A stretch of 64,000 bases of DNA from positions 1 through 64,000 of the forward strand of contig NZ_JABBEA010000016.1 in the NCBI RefSeq assembly GCF_012912005.1, given 5' to 3'. Shown here piece after piece: positions 53,533 to 62,819 of the stretch. Under the pieces are notes generated by a model. The model searched no databases and had not been told where the DNA came from. It was given only the letters and a program-made list of their open reading frames with translations. Origin of the DNA: Paenibacillus sp. SZ31 (GTDB taxonomy: Bacteria > Bacillota > Bacilli > Paenibacillales > Paenibacillaceae). A program made the translations under genes and the position numbers. Position 1 is the stretch's first letter, and each line of letters opens with the position of its first letter.

Positions 53533-56500
53533 GTTTCATAACCCCCGTTCCCATCTGTGCTTAGACGTTGATTTGGAAGATCAAATGTAATCCGCGTTCC
53601 CTCGCCGTCCAAACTTTCCATCTGAAGGTGTCTGCCATACAGCAGGTTCAACCGGCTGGAGATATTCCATAGTCCCACGCCGTTACTGCCATCTGTGGAT
53701 TGCCGAATTTCATCCATCCGTTCCCTGGTTATGCCAATTCCGTTGTCCTCGATGGAGAAGCGTGTTTCCGTATCATTCAGATTACGAATAGACAACATGA
53801 CGCGACCACCGTGAATGCTGGACATCAGGCCGTGCCGAATCGCGTTTTCGATCAGGGGTTGTAACGTGAGGGGCGGAATGTCCATGTTCCGGTTCACGTC
53901 CGCATCCACGTCGATGATGACCTCCAACCTTGAGCCAAAGCGAGCTTGCTCAATCGCTACATAGGCCTCGATCATCTCCAGTTCGTTCATTAGGCTAGTT
54001 TTTGAGTCCAGATGTTTGAAGTGCACACTGCGTCTTAAGTAACTCGATAATTGCAAAATCAATTGTTCTGCCTGATTCGGCGCATCCACGCACAATTCGG
54101 CAATGGCGTTCAGGGCGTTATATAGAAAGTGCGGGTTCATCTGTGACCGTAAAAAGGATATCTCGGCATCTCGCGCAGCTTGCACGGATGTTTTCATCCG
54201 AGTCAAACCGCCGATCCGTGCCAGCAGTTCCTCCGATTCGAACGGCTTTGATACGAAATCATTGGCGCCTTTCTCCAAGGCCAGCTTCAATTGATTGGCT
54301 TTATTACTCGCCGTTAGCATGAGTACAGGCAACTCGGAAGGAGAAAAACGCTCCCTGATTCGTTCCAGCAATTCGTAACCCGACATGTCAGGCATCATGA
54401 TGTCAGCAATGACAAGATGCACAGTAGGTAGCTTGTCCAGCAGCTCCAGTACGGAAGGGGAGCGTGAAGTGACCGCATAACTGTAACCCTCCAGCTTCAA
54501 GAGATTCACAATGGTCTGCAAATTAGCCGAGTCGTCGTCCACAACGATGATCCATTCGTCTTTATTTCCTTTTACAATCGTTGGTTCTTCGAACCGGAAC
54601 AGCCGTTTACCAGGACTTGTAGGAGCTATGGCGAGTGGCATGACGTTGGATCGCTTCTCTCCTTTGCCATCCGCCAGCGGGAAGGTCAGGATGAACGTGG
54701 CACCCATGCCGGGCACCGATTTCGCATGAATAGTTCCGCCATGCAGCTCGACCAACTTACGCGTAATGCTCAGACCAAGACCAGTTCCTCCAGCAACGAC
54801 TGGCCCGGTATCTGCTTCCTGCTCGAATGGCAGAAAGATATGTTCCAGTTTATCTGTGCCAATGCCGCGTCCGGTATCGATAATACGTAATTCAGCTTTA
54901 CCTTGGACAACCGCAGCTTCAATGCTTACGGTGCCACGTTCCGTGAACTTGACGGCATTACCGATCAGATTATGCAAAATCTGAATCAGTCGATTGCCGT
55001 CTGCATAGATCGGCGGGAAATGGGCCGGGATGCGGTTGATGAGCTCCACCTTTTTCGCGCCAAGCAGGAAGGAGTGCATACGCATAACTGATTCGACAAA
55101 CGAGTACAGATCGGTCGAAGAGCGGTGGAGCGGGATGTCGCCATGTTTCATTTTCGAATAATCCAGCAATTCATCCACCAGATAGGTTAACCGTCGGCCG
55201 CTTCCCGTCACGATCGCTAGATTGTGCGCCTGTTCGTCGGTAAGTGGGCCTTCGGCGCCTTTGAGCAGGCTCTCACTGATATTTACAATCGCGTTCAGCG
55301 GTGTTTTAAGCTCATGCGAGGTATTGGACAGGAAGTCGTCCTTCACCTTGTCTAGCAAGAGCAACTGATCTTTGAGGGTACGGACCGTACGATAGGCCTC
55401 GAAGAACCGAAGCACCGCCAGAAACAGCATCAGGATGCTGAACAGGACAATGGAAGCCTGTCCAATGTTCATGTTTTCCTTGAGCGAGATTGAGAAGAGA
55501 TTAATGTCCAGACAGTACAACATGATGCTTAAGAGAGCCGCATACCACAAGAAAGTAGACAGCCGTTCGCCCGTCTCACTGGTTAGGAACTGTGATGCGC
55601 ATTGATACAGCAACCAGAGCAGCAGCAACGTGTACATAACGACAACATAAGGTGCAGCAATCCCATAGACGGAAATAGGCAGAAGCGCGACCATGCATAA
55701 GTAAGCTCCGAAGATGATCAGAATCACTGCCGTGAGCATACCTGACAGGATACCTGTTTTGAATCGATAGAAGTAAAAGGTCAACAGACCCAGACATGCC
55801 ACGGAGCAGAAATCCTTTAATTTATAGAGTGTGCTAAAGGAGATTTCCGTGCCCACAAGGGACAGCACACGTTCACTGATCATGCCGTTATAGAGGGCAT
55901 ACAGCAGACAGATTAGACCAAGCAGCAGCAGGGAATTATCTCTGTTTCGGTAAAGTGCAGACCCCAGGTAACTGATGAGGAATATGATCGAAATGGTGGC
56001 CAGTACAGCCAGTGTGCCGAATTCGATAGCTGTGCTGGTTTGATGTTTTTTCAGCATGGCTGCTTGTTCGCCGAAAAAGAGTGGACCTGGAATGCCAGAG
56101 TCCGTGTAATCGTAATTAGCCACCCGAATCAAAATCTCAATGTCACCGCCGTGATAGGGGAAAAAGCCAATCTGGGGGGAGTTGCCTGGGCGGTAACCCG
56201 CAGATTTTGCCACGGCATGCCCATCTTCCAGCAGCTTATTGCCATTGATGTAGATTTCGCTGGCAAAACGAATATTCATTTTTTTGATCGCCAGCGTTCC
56301 ATCAATAGGTGCATTACGCAGCACTAGTCGATACGTGGCGTAGCCATGGGTAGGCAATCGTTCCCCATCCACTTCAAGACGATTCCAGGAGCCGGGAACG
56401 GTTGCATAGGTATCGGGTGCTTTCGTTGGACCAGCCTGACTCAGAGGTGTAGATTCGTCAGGAAGCAATCGCTCCCAGTAAAATTCCCACTCCCCGTCCA

Positions 56501-56660
56501 GCTTGATCCGCTCGTCCTGTTCAGGATTCCAAGCCGAGAGGTCCAGGACACCTTGATGAGCATGAAGCGCCGCAGATTGTGGTTCTCTGATCGTTGACAG
56601 GAGCAGTACGGTAATGGCAAGTATAACAGTCAGGACAACGCCTGAAATTTTTAATAACAC
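53529..56660 (-). CDS. Hybrid sensor histidine kinase with 7TM-DISM input and a second LytS-type kinase module
   Basis: The start is GTG 56658-56660 with AAAGGAG 9 bases upstream; this is preferred to the open frame up to 56765, which would put a hydrophilic stretch before the first membrane helix. The 1043 residues comprise: a transmembrane helix (about 5-25), an extracellular beta-rich 7TMR-DISM-type domain (40-185), about seven membrane helices (195-405), HisKA with H in SNTSHELKTPLN (about 447), HATPase (GNAVKFTERG, DTGRGIG, GGTGLGLSI), a receiver domain (about 703-820, DIMMPD), then a LytS-like kinase part with MNPHFLYNALNA (about 840) and a second HATPase. Two complete kinase modules flanking a receiver in one chain are unusual. 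Confidence 0.9.
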   Translation of the reverse strand: MLLKISGVVLTVILAITVLLLSTIREPQSAALHAHQGVLDLSAWNPEQDERIKLDGEWEFYWERLLPDESTPLSQAGPTKAPDTYATVPGSWNRLEVDGERLPTHGYATYRLVLRNAPIDGTLAIKKMNIRFASEIYINGNKLLEDGHAVAKSAGYRPGNSPQIGFFPYHGGDIEILIRVANYDYTDSGIPGPLFFGEQAAMLKKHQTSTAIEFGTLAVLATISIIFLISYLGSALYRNRDNSLLLLGLICLLYALYNGMISERVLSLVGTEISFSTLYKLKDFCSVACLGLLTFYFYRFKTGILSGMLTAVILIIFGAYLCMVALLPISVYGIAAPYVVVMYTLLLLWLLYQCASQFLTSETGERLSTFLWYAALLSIMLYCLDINLFSISLKENMNIGQASIVLFSILMLFLAVLRFFEAYRTVRTLKDQLLLLDKVKDDFLSNTSHELKTPLNAIVNISESLLKGAEGPLTDEQAHNLAIVTGSGRRLTYLVDELLDYSKMKHGDIPLHRSSTDLYSFVESVMRMHSFLLGAKKVELINRIPAHFPPIYADGNRLIQILHNLIGNAVKFTERGTVSIEAAVVQGKAELRIIDTGRGIGTDKLEHIFLPFEQEADTGPVVAGGTGLGLSITRKLVELHGGTIHAKSVPGMGATFILTFPLADGKGEKRSNVMPLAIAPTSPGKRLFRFEEPTIVKGNKDEWIIVVDDDSANLQTIVNLLKLEGYSYAVTSRSPSVLELLDKLPTVHLVIADIMMPDMSGYELLERIRERFSPSELPVLMLTASNKANQLKLALEKGANDFVSKPFESEELLARIGGLTRMKTSVQAARDAEISFLRSQMNPHFLYNALNAIAELCVDAPNQAEQLILQLSSYLRRSVHFKHLDSKTSLMNELEMIEAYVAIEQARFGSRLEVIIDVDADVNRNMDIPPLTLQPLIENAIRHGLMSSIHGGRVMLSIRNLNDTETRFSIEDNGIGITRERMDEIRQSTDGSNGVGLWNISSRLNLLYGRHLQMESLDGEGTRITFDLPNQRLSTDGNGGYET

Positions 56661-56789
56661 GAAATGCTGCTCCTTTAGAGTTGGTTCGAAACCTTCGATA
56701 GATTCAAACAAAATCTCTTGTATTCTATCGGCATTGTAGCGAATATCTCTGGGGCGCGCAATCATATTTCGACAAATTTCTTCTGTTTA

Positions 56790-56817
56790 TTGCTTGTTTA
56801 TTGTGATCCATTATAAT
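56790..56817 (+). promoter_or_regulatory. Probable sigma-A promoter of the protease operon
   Basis: TTGCTT (56790-56795), 16 bp spacer, TATAAT (56812-56817), about 85 bp before the chosen start codon. Confidence 0.5.
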
Positions 56818-56902
56818 GCGGAAGCAAGATATGTCGAACGGGCACAGAAAAAGCATCGAAAGACCTATCTTTGCGCGACTATGGGCTGATGGAGTTGAGA
56901 AA

Positions 56903-57613
56903 ATGGAGAGAAGCATCACATCTTGGCGTTTACGGCGTCAGATGATTGGCATTTTGGCTGTACTGATTGCTGTGGCGTGTCTGAACGGGTATACGGGGTC
57001 ATCTGTCGCCAAAGCGGCTGGGACCGGGCAAGTGGCCGTATCGGGAGCTGAAAAAGCGTATCAGTCCGCGGCGCAAGCTGTCTTTTACCTGAAAGCGTAT
57101 CGCAAGGACGGAACGCTCAAAACGGTAGGTACCGGTTTTCTGATCGGTAATGGTAGAGCACTTACAGCAGCCCATGTTGTGAAGGACGGGGTTTCTTTCG
57201 AGGCAGTATTTGAAGATGGTTCCATCCAAAAGATAACAGTTCTGAGCGCTGACACCGAAACCGATGTGGCTATGCTGTCTGTGCAGAATAGTAAAAAACG
57301 TCCGGTCCTTACCCTCTTAGGGGACAAGCAGTCTGCAAGATATGGGCAACGATCGTTCGCAATCGGATACCCGCTGAAGGATGGCAAGATCATTACGGAG
57401 GGCATCGTGAATGCACCAACCGCTGAGGTGAACGATGTCATTCGCTTGCTGACTTCCGCGCAGGTGTCTGCGGGCATGTCGGGTGGTCCATTGTTAAATG
57501 AAGAGGGTCGCGTGATCGGATTAATCTCCGGTTCGTTCCGGACAATGAATGGCATTCATATCTGTGTAACGATCGAAGATATTCGCAAGCTGATGAAGAA
57601 GTCGAATACATAA
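56903..57613 (+). CDS. Membrane-anchored trypsin-like (HtrA-type) serine protease
   Basis: ATG 56903 (MERSITSW) has GGAG 8 bases upstream; the longer frame from 56816 would start inside the promoter. The 236-residue product has an N-terminal signal anchor or signal peptide (about 12-38). The protease domain has the full triad: H91 in TAAHVV, D121 in ETDVAML and S193 in SAGMSGGPL. There is no PDZ domain, unlike most HtrA proteins. It acts outside the cytoplasmic membrane. It heads an operon with two giant exported proteins (gap 22 bp), so it may process or quality-control them (inference). Confidence 0.9.
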   Translation: MERSITSWRLRRQMIGILAVLIAVACLNGYTGSSVAKAAGTGQVAVSGAEKAYQSAAQAVFYLKAYRKDGTLKTVGTGFLIGNGRALTAAHVVKDGVSFEAVFEDGSIQKITVLSADTETDVAMLSVQNSKKRPVLTLLGDKQSARYGQRSFAIGYPLKDGKIITEGIVNAPTAEVNDVIRLLTSAQVSAGMSGGPLLNEEGRVIGLISGSFRTMNGIHICVTIEDIRKLMKKSNT

Positions 57614-57635
57614 CGGGAAAAAAGGGGAATCTCGC

Positions 57636-60600
57636 ATGTTCAAAAAGTTATTACTCTGCCTGCTTGCCGCTTTGCTGACGTTGACGTCTGTGAGCTGGCC
57701 ACACCTGCCGACCGTTTCCGCAGCTGCGGAATACGCGTATGTTAATATTCCGAACGGCGGTGGTAAGATCATCAATCGGGGAGACATGTCTTCCTGGAAC
57801 AATAAAATCGACAAGTTTGAGGCGAACAGCTTTGGTATATTTGCTGCCGGTGCGCCGGGTACTTCAATGGAAAAGGAAGATATTGAAACCGTAAGTGCAA
57901 GTCATGTTAGAACGAAGGGAGCAGGTTTATTTAAAGCCAAGATTTCGGTAGCGAACAATCCGTCATTAAGACGATTGGCTGAAGGTGGAGACGCCAGAAT
58001 GCTTCTTAAAATTGGATCGATTGACGTTTTTATCGGTGGTATGAACGTCCGCGTCGATGTTAACGGCAAAGAGAAGTTCAATCAGTTCAATCATGATAAG
58101 TCGGCTAATTCGTCATGGATCGCTTTCGGACCCAATGATACGATCGAAATCACATTGTTTGGATTTTTTAAAAGCGCCAGTGACATTGAGCTCTATTTCG
58201 CGGATATCACCCCTCCTACATACAACGGCAATACACTGACCCATACCGGGGCAGTTCGATTCAATGCCGATCCGGCAGTACAAAAGAATGAGTTGTTCCT
58301 GAAGCAAGGGAGCAACCTCAACCTGGCGCTGAATTTCAGTGAGCCGGTATTTCCGTCGACTGCAGAGGATGCCTCTGACCGGATTGATGGCAAATTCAGC
58401 TTCATGCGTACCGAACTGTTCAGTAATCCGGGTGGAGACGGCTTCGATCCGTCCGTTTATTATCTAACGAGCGCAGACAGCGGATACGGTGACTTTGCGC
58501 AGGGTGGACTGGATCGGAACAGTCATGCACGCTCCACCTTTAACTTTCGTTATCAGGCTGCGTTAAATGATAGCACAGGCAACATTCCCATTGATCCGAA
58601 ACGCCTGATCGCGCCCTCCGAGGAGGACCGTCCAACATTACTGGAACGGATGAATGCAGCAGGCTTTAGTGATGGTGCGGGTAATCCCGTTGCCGCTTTT
58701 AATGGCATTGGAACAGTTCCTTTTGCCGATAACGCGAACCCGGGCGGTACGTTCCGTACCATTATCGACGCGCGCGTACCACAGTACTCAGCATCTCGCA
58801 ACGGCGTGCAGCCTGAAGTACTAACGGGACTTGTGCTGAACAAGGGCGACGTTGTTGATTTTACCGTGTACCTTAACGAACAGGTCATCAGCGCGTTTAC
58901 TCCGACCGAGGATACACGACTCAAGTTTGCCAATGGCTTAACTGCCGCATATGTTGGCGGCCAGAACACGAATACATGGACGTTCCGTATGACGGTACCA
59001 GACGGCAAGAGCATCGAAACGTCATTGCTGGAGACAGCTGCTTTGGAGCATGCCAGCAATCCTGGCGACGGGAAGGCTCTGACGGACTACGCGGGTAACG
59101 TGCTCACTGAGCCAGTCAAGAAGATTGATTGGGCTGGATTGTCTGTGGACAATACGGCACCTGAAGTGAATTTTGTCTATGAGAATCAGGACGGAGAAAT
59201 TATTCCCGAAGGACAATACGTGGGAAATGGATCATTCACAATCAATGCGTTCGATCCCGACTTGAACGGCCAGACGAGCAAAGGATTATTCCGGCCAGGC
59301 AGTGGTTCAGGGCTCGTGTATTATGTGCTGAACCAGAGTCCGAATGATCCCTTCGCTGGGCAAAACGACAACTTTGCGGCAGTGAAACGGTATTCCCTGA
59401 CGCAGAAGCAGCCTTCTGATGAACTATATGCATCTGGTTTCCAGGGCGTTGTACTGACTACCGGACAGAATGGCGTGAAAGTAGAACTGCCGGATGACGG
59501 CACAGGTTTGAACGGGAACTGGTATTTGCATACATGGACTGCCGATATGAGCTGGGACTCGGCACGTCAGCGGATGCAATACGACAAAGGCAGCAGTGAA
59601 CGTGCAGCTTTCCTTGCCCAGCACCCGGATGCGACACCTGCTGAGCTGGAGGAGTATTATCGCTCAAGCATTCTGCCGAATCTGTCCGATTACGGCAATA
59701 CGACGCAGTGGCCTTTGGTCGATTTCAAACAAGATGATTCCAATTGGTCGTACCATGTCGGCCTGTTGAAGATTGACAATGACGATCCAACTGTCGAAGT
59801 TGCGAACATCGTGGACAATAACTCCGACAACGTGAAGATTACGGTTAAGGCCGCTGATCCGACTTCTTCTATTAAAAATAACAAGGTGCAATACCAGTTC
59901 GTGGCAGCGGGCAAGAGCCCTGTCGCTTCCGGATGGCAGGATGCCGAGCTGAACGCACAAGGTGAAGCTGAGATATCGACATTGAATGATCCGGCGATCT
60001 CCAAAGGCGGACAATACGAGCTACATGCCAAAGCCGAGGATGTGGCAGGCCATTCAGCCACCGCCGATCCAAAAGCAGTTGATGTGCTTGTCATCTCAAC
60101 CAAATTCAAAGCCTATCCGGGGACTTATGCGATCAATGATGGACCCGACTTCACCGTAGCCGGTGTACCGATCGATACGATTGAATATCAATATAGTGAA
60201 AGCTCTGAACGTCCTGTGGGCAACAGCAAATGGGTTGCTTTTGAGGATGCACCGAAGGAAACAAAGCTGGGGGATGTACCCGCCGAGCGCTACAGCTTCC
60301 CTGCCGACAAAACGTTGAACGGGACCTGGTACGCCCATGTGCGCATCAAGCAGCAGGATACCGGACGTTATTACTACTATTATCAGGAGTACAAATTCGA
60401 CCATCTGCCACCTGTCACGAAATTCGGTTCGCAGGGTTATCTGTATCCGATGCCAGAGCAGACGGTACAGATTGATGTGTCTGACACATTGGTGGACTTT
60501 AGCGGCGTAGCAGCCAAGAACATTCGTTACCAATGGATTAAGGTGGTGGACGGGCAAGACGAGAAGGAACCAGATCCGGAAGGCAAGGGCTGGAGCGTGT

Positions 60601-62798
60601 CCCCTGCGGATCGTTTGATCACTTTGCAGGTAGACAACAAAAAGGACAACGGTAATTACCGTCTATATGTCCATGCCAGTGATAGCTTGGGTAACAGTAA
60701 GCTTTACCACACAAGTGGTCTGTTCTCCGTGTTTTATCTGAGCAGTGAACCACCTGTTGGCAGCGCGCGTTTGATTCGGACGGAAGGTCCAGGAGATGAC
60801 GGGTATACCGCCATTATGGAACTGACGGTTGATGTGCCGGCACAGGAAGGTTACTTCTATTCCGTTTCCACCAATGGCGGAGACAATTGGAGCACTTGGC
60901 TGCCGTACACGAACTATGTCGGCGTTCCTGTTGACACGAATGATTCGGGAGAACTCAAGTCACAGGTTCGGGTCAAATTTAAAGGCTACTACGACAATAT
61001 CAGCGATATCGTAACACCTGAGATCGACCTTCAGGATGCCCCTGCCTATGGGCTTGCTTCATTGGAGCAGATCATGCCGGTTCGCGGAGGCGAGAAGTTG
61101 CAGGATGGTGGGCAGAACGAAGGACAAGAGATCCTGTTCGACCTCGTTGATGGCAAGACCGTGAAGCCAACGAACAGCAACCCGGAAATACCGGAAACGC
61201 TGGAGGCGAACAAACGGTTCAACATATACCGCAACGGAAGCTACTCCTTCACCGTGAAGGATGGCAGCAATACAGCAACCGTGTTCATCGTGGTCTCCAA
61301 CTTCGATGATACGCCGCCAATGGTGAATGTGAAGTATTCCACGATTGCGGCAACGAATGGCACAGTTAAAGTAAGTTTGCAATCGAGTGAACCGATCCGC
61401 ATCACCAATCTGCCAACGTCGTCCAAAACGTTCCGCGAGAACGGAGAATTCACGTTTGAGTACGAAGATGCGGTTGGCTTTACAGGCAGTGTGACAGCAA
61501 CGGTGAGCAACATTGATACCACGCCGCCGGAAGCGGATATTGTCATGCACTACAACCATCCCGATCTCAAAGCGTTGATCCGTTACGGTAGTGGTACTGC
61601 TGTCGTGGATAGCGCGGGTGATGGGTACAATGCAAACGGAGAATTTACTCATTTCGCAGCACCGACAACAGGTAATGTGATTGCGTCTAATCTGATCGTG
61701 GCGCAAGTGCTGCCGAAACAGGGACAAGTTCAGGATTACCAGGTGGTCTCCAATAGCTCAGGGACGAACCAATCCTCATTGGTCATGACTTCAGGCAGTA
61801 AAGCACGCTTCTCGCTGGCAGATGCCGCAGGGAATAATGCGAAGCTGGAATCCGAAGCGATTACAACACTCGTTGGATCGATCCCGGCTGTAGAAGAGAT
61901 CACGATGGTTCGAGTAGACAACGACGGACAGACCATCGATGATAGCAAACTGGTACAGATCGGCGATCAGGCTTACTCCAAAGGCAAAGTGCGTGTAGGT
62001 CTTGTGATGCCATCATCTGTAGTAGAAGGCAATACGATCTATGCCGGGGCAACCCCGGTAGCGAGCTTTAGCGCCGACTACGCCAGCAATGGGGAACATT
62101 CGATTTTACTTTCAGACGTACTTGGTAACAAGAAACAGGTCAACTTTACGATTGCGGGTCTGGATAACACGGCACCAACGATCCGTCTGAACAAAGCATC
62201 CACCACGGTTCTGCAAAACAAACAAGGCTTCGATTTGGTCACGGATCTGGGCGGATACACAGTGAGCGACAATCTCACATCTGCGGAGCAGATTCAGGTG
62301 ACGGCTGCGGAGTACGTGCTGGAAGGCGGACAATACGTGGAGAAACCGCTGAATCTCACGGTGACGGGTAAACACACGATTCGTTACACGGCGAAGGACC
62401 AACTCGGCAATGCAGGCTACGCGCTGCAAACGGTGTTTGTTCGTTCGACAGATGGCATGTTCGTTACAGCCAATGGCATTCCGTTGTCGGATACCGAATC
62501 CGAAACAGCAATTGTGAATACAGGTACGGTCACGTTCAATGTGAGCAACTTCCGCACGATCAAGACTACTGGCGGAACCAAGCTGGAGAACGAACTCGGC
62601 ACGTATGACATTTATTATTTCCCGGGTCTGGTTCGCGAAGGACAGATGAAATATATCGCGACCCGAGTGACTTACAAGGATCTGATCAGCAAAGATTTCA
62701 AGGTTACACTGCCCAAAGCAGGATGGTACACCATCATTGTGCAGAATCAGGAGCGCGAACGCGTATACTCCACGCTGCTTGTTAATCGGGCCAATTAG
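57636..62798 (+). CDS. Giant exported protein with multiple Ig-like domains
   Basis: 1720 residues; AAAAGGGG precedes the ATG. Signal peptide at 1-32 (cleavage near VSAAA). The rest is beta-rich and built of repeated Ig-like or cadherin-like units, recognisable by recurring interdomain phrases: VDNTAPEVNFVY, KIDNDDPTVEV, NFDDTPPMVNVKY, NIDTTPPEADIVM and GLDNTAPTIRL at about 510, 708, 1222, 1290 and 1508. No SLH domain, sortase signal or catalytic motif is seen, so it is either secreted or held by partners. The middle gene of a three-gene operon with the protease and the following large protein. An extracellular scaffold or binding role is inferred. Confidence 0.85.
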   Translation: MFKKLLLCLLAALLTLTSVSWPHLPTVSAAAEYAYVNIPNGGGKIINRGDMSSWNNKIDKFEANSFGIFAAGAPGTSMEKEDIETVSASHVRTKGAGLFKAKISVANNPSLRRLAEGGDARMLLKIGSIDVFIGGMNVRVDVNGKEKFNQFNHDKSANSSWIAFGPNDTIEITLFGFFKSASDIELYFADITPPTYNGNTLTHTGAVRFNADPAVQKNELFLKQGSNLNLALNFSEPVFPSTAEDASDRIDGKFSFMRTELFSNPGGDGFDPSVYYLTSADSGYGDFAQGGLDRNSHARSTFNFRYQAALNDSTGNIPIDPKRLIAPSEEDRPTLLERMNAAGFSDGAGNPVAAFNGIGTVPFADNANPGGTFRTIIDARVPQYSASRNGVQPEVLTGLVLNKGDVVDFTVYLNEQVISAFTPTEDTRLKFANGLTAAYVGGQNTNTWTFRMTVPDGKSIETSLLETAALEHASNPGDGKALTDYAGNVLTEPVKKIDWAGLSVDNTAPEVNFVYENQDGEIIPEGQYVGNGSFTINAFDPDLNGQTSKGLFRPGSGSGLVYYVLNQSPNDPFAGQNDNFAAVKRYSLTQKQPSDELYASGFQGVVLTTGQNGVKVELPDDGTGLNGNWYLHTWTADMSWDSARQRMQYDKGSSERAAFLAQHPDATPAELEEYYRSSILPNLSDYGNTTQWPLVDFKQDDSNWSYHVGLLKIDNDDPTVEVANIVDNNSDNVKITVKAADPTSSIKNNKVQYQFVAAGKSPVASGWQDAELNAQGEAEISTLNDPAISKGGQYELHAKAEDVAGHSATADPKAVDVLVISTKFKAYPGTYAINDGPDFTVAGVPIDTIEYQYSESSERPVGNSKWVAFEDAPKETKLGDVPAERYSFPADKTLNGTWYAHVRIKQQDTGRYYYYYQEYKFDHLPPVTKFGSQGYLYPMPEQTVQIDVSDTLVDFSGVAAKNIRYQWIKVVDGQDEKEPDPEGKGWSVSPADRLITLQVDNKKDNGNYRLYVHASDSLGNSKLYHTSGLFSVFYLSSEPPVGSARLIRTEGPGDDGYTAIMELTVDVPAQEGYFYSVSTNGGDNWSTWLPYTNYVGVPVDTNDSGELKSQVRVKFKGYYDNISDIVTPEIDLQDAPAYGLASLEQIMPVRGGEKLQDGGQNEGQEILFDLVDGKTVKPTNSNPEIPETLEANKRFNIYRNGSYSFTVKDGSNTATVFIVVSNFDDTPPMVNVKYSTIAATNGTVKVSLQSSEPIRITNLPTSSKTFRENGEFTFEYEDAVGFTGSVTATVSNIDTTPPEADIVMHYNHPDLKALIRYGSGTAVVDSAGDGYNANGEFTHFAAPTTGNVIASNLIVAQVLPKQGQVQDYQVVSNSSGTNQSSLVMTSGSKARFSLADAAGNNAKLESEAITTLVGSIPAVEEITMVRVDNDGQTIDDSKLVQIGDQAYSKGKVRVGLVMPSSVVEGNTIYAGATPVASFSADYASNGEHSILLSDVLGNKKQVNFTIAGLDNTAPTIRLNKASTTVLQNKQGFDLVTDLGGYTVSDNLTSAEQIQVTAAEYVLEGGQYVEKPLNLTVTGKHTIRYTAKDQLGNAGYALQTVFVRSTDGMFVTANGIPLSDTESETAIVNTGTVTFNVSNFRTIKTTGGTKLENELGTYDIYYFPGLVREGQMKYIATRVTYKDLISKDFKVTLPKAGWYTIIVQNQERERVYSTLLVNRAN

Positions 62799-62819
62799 AG
62801 AAACGGAAGGGGTTCACCC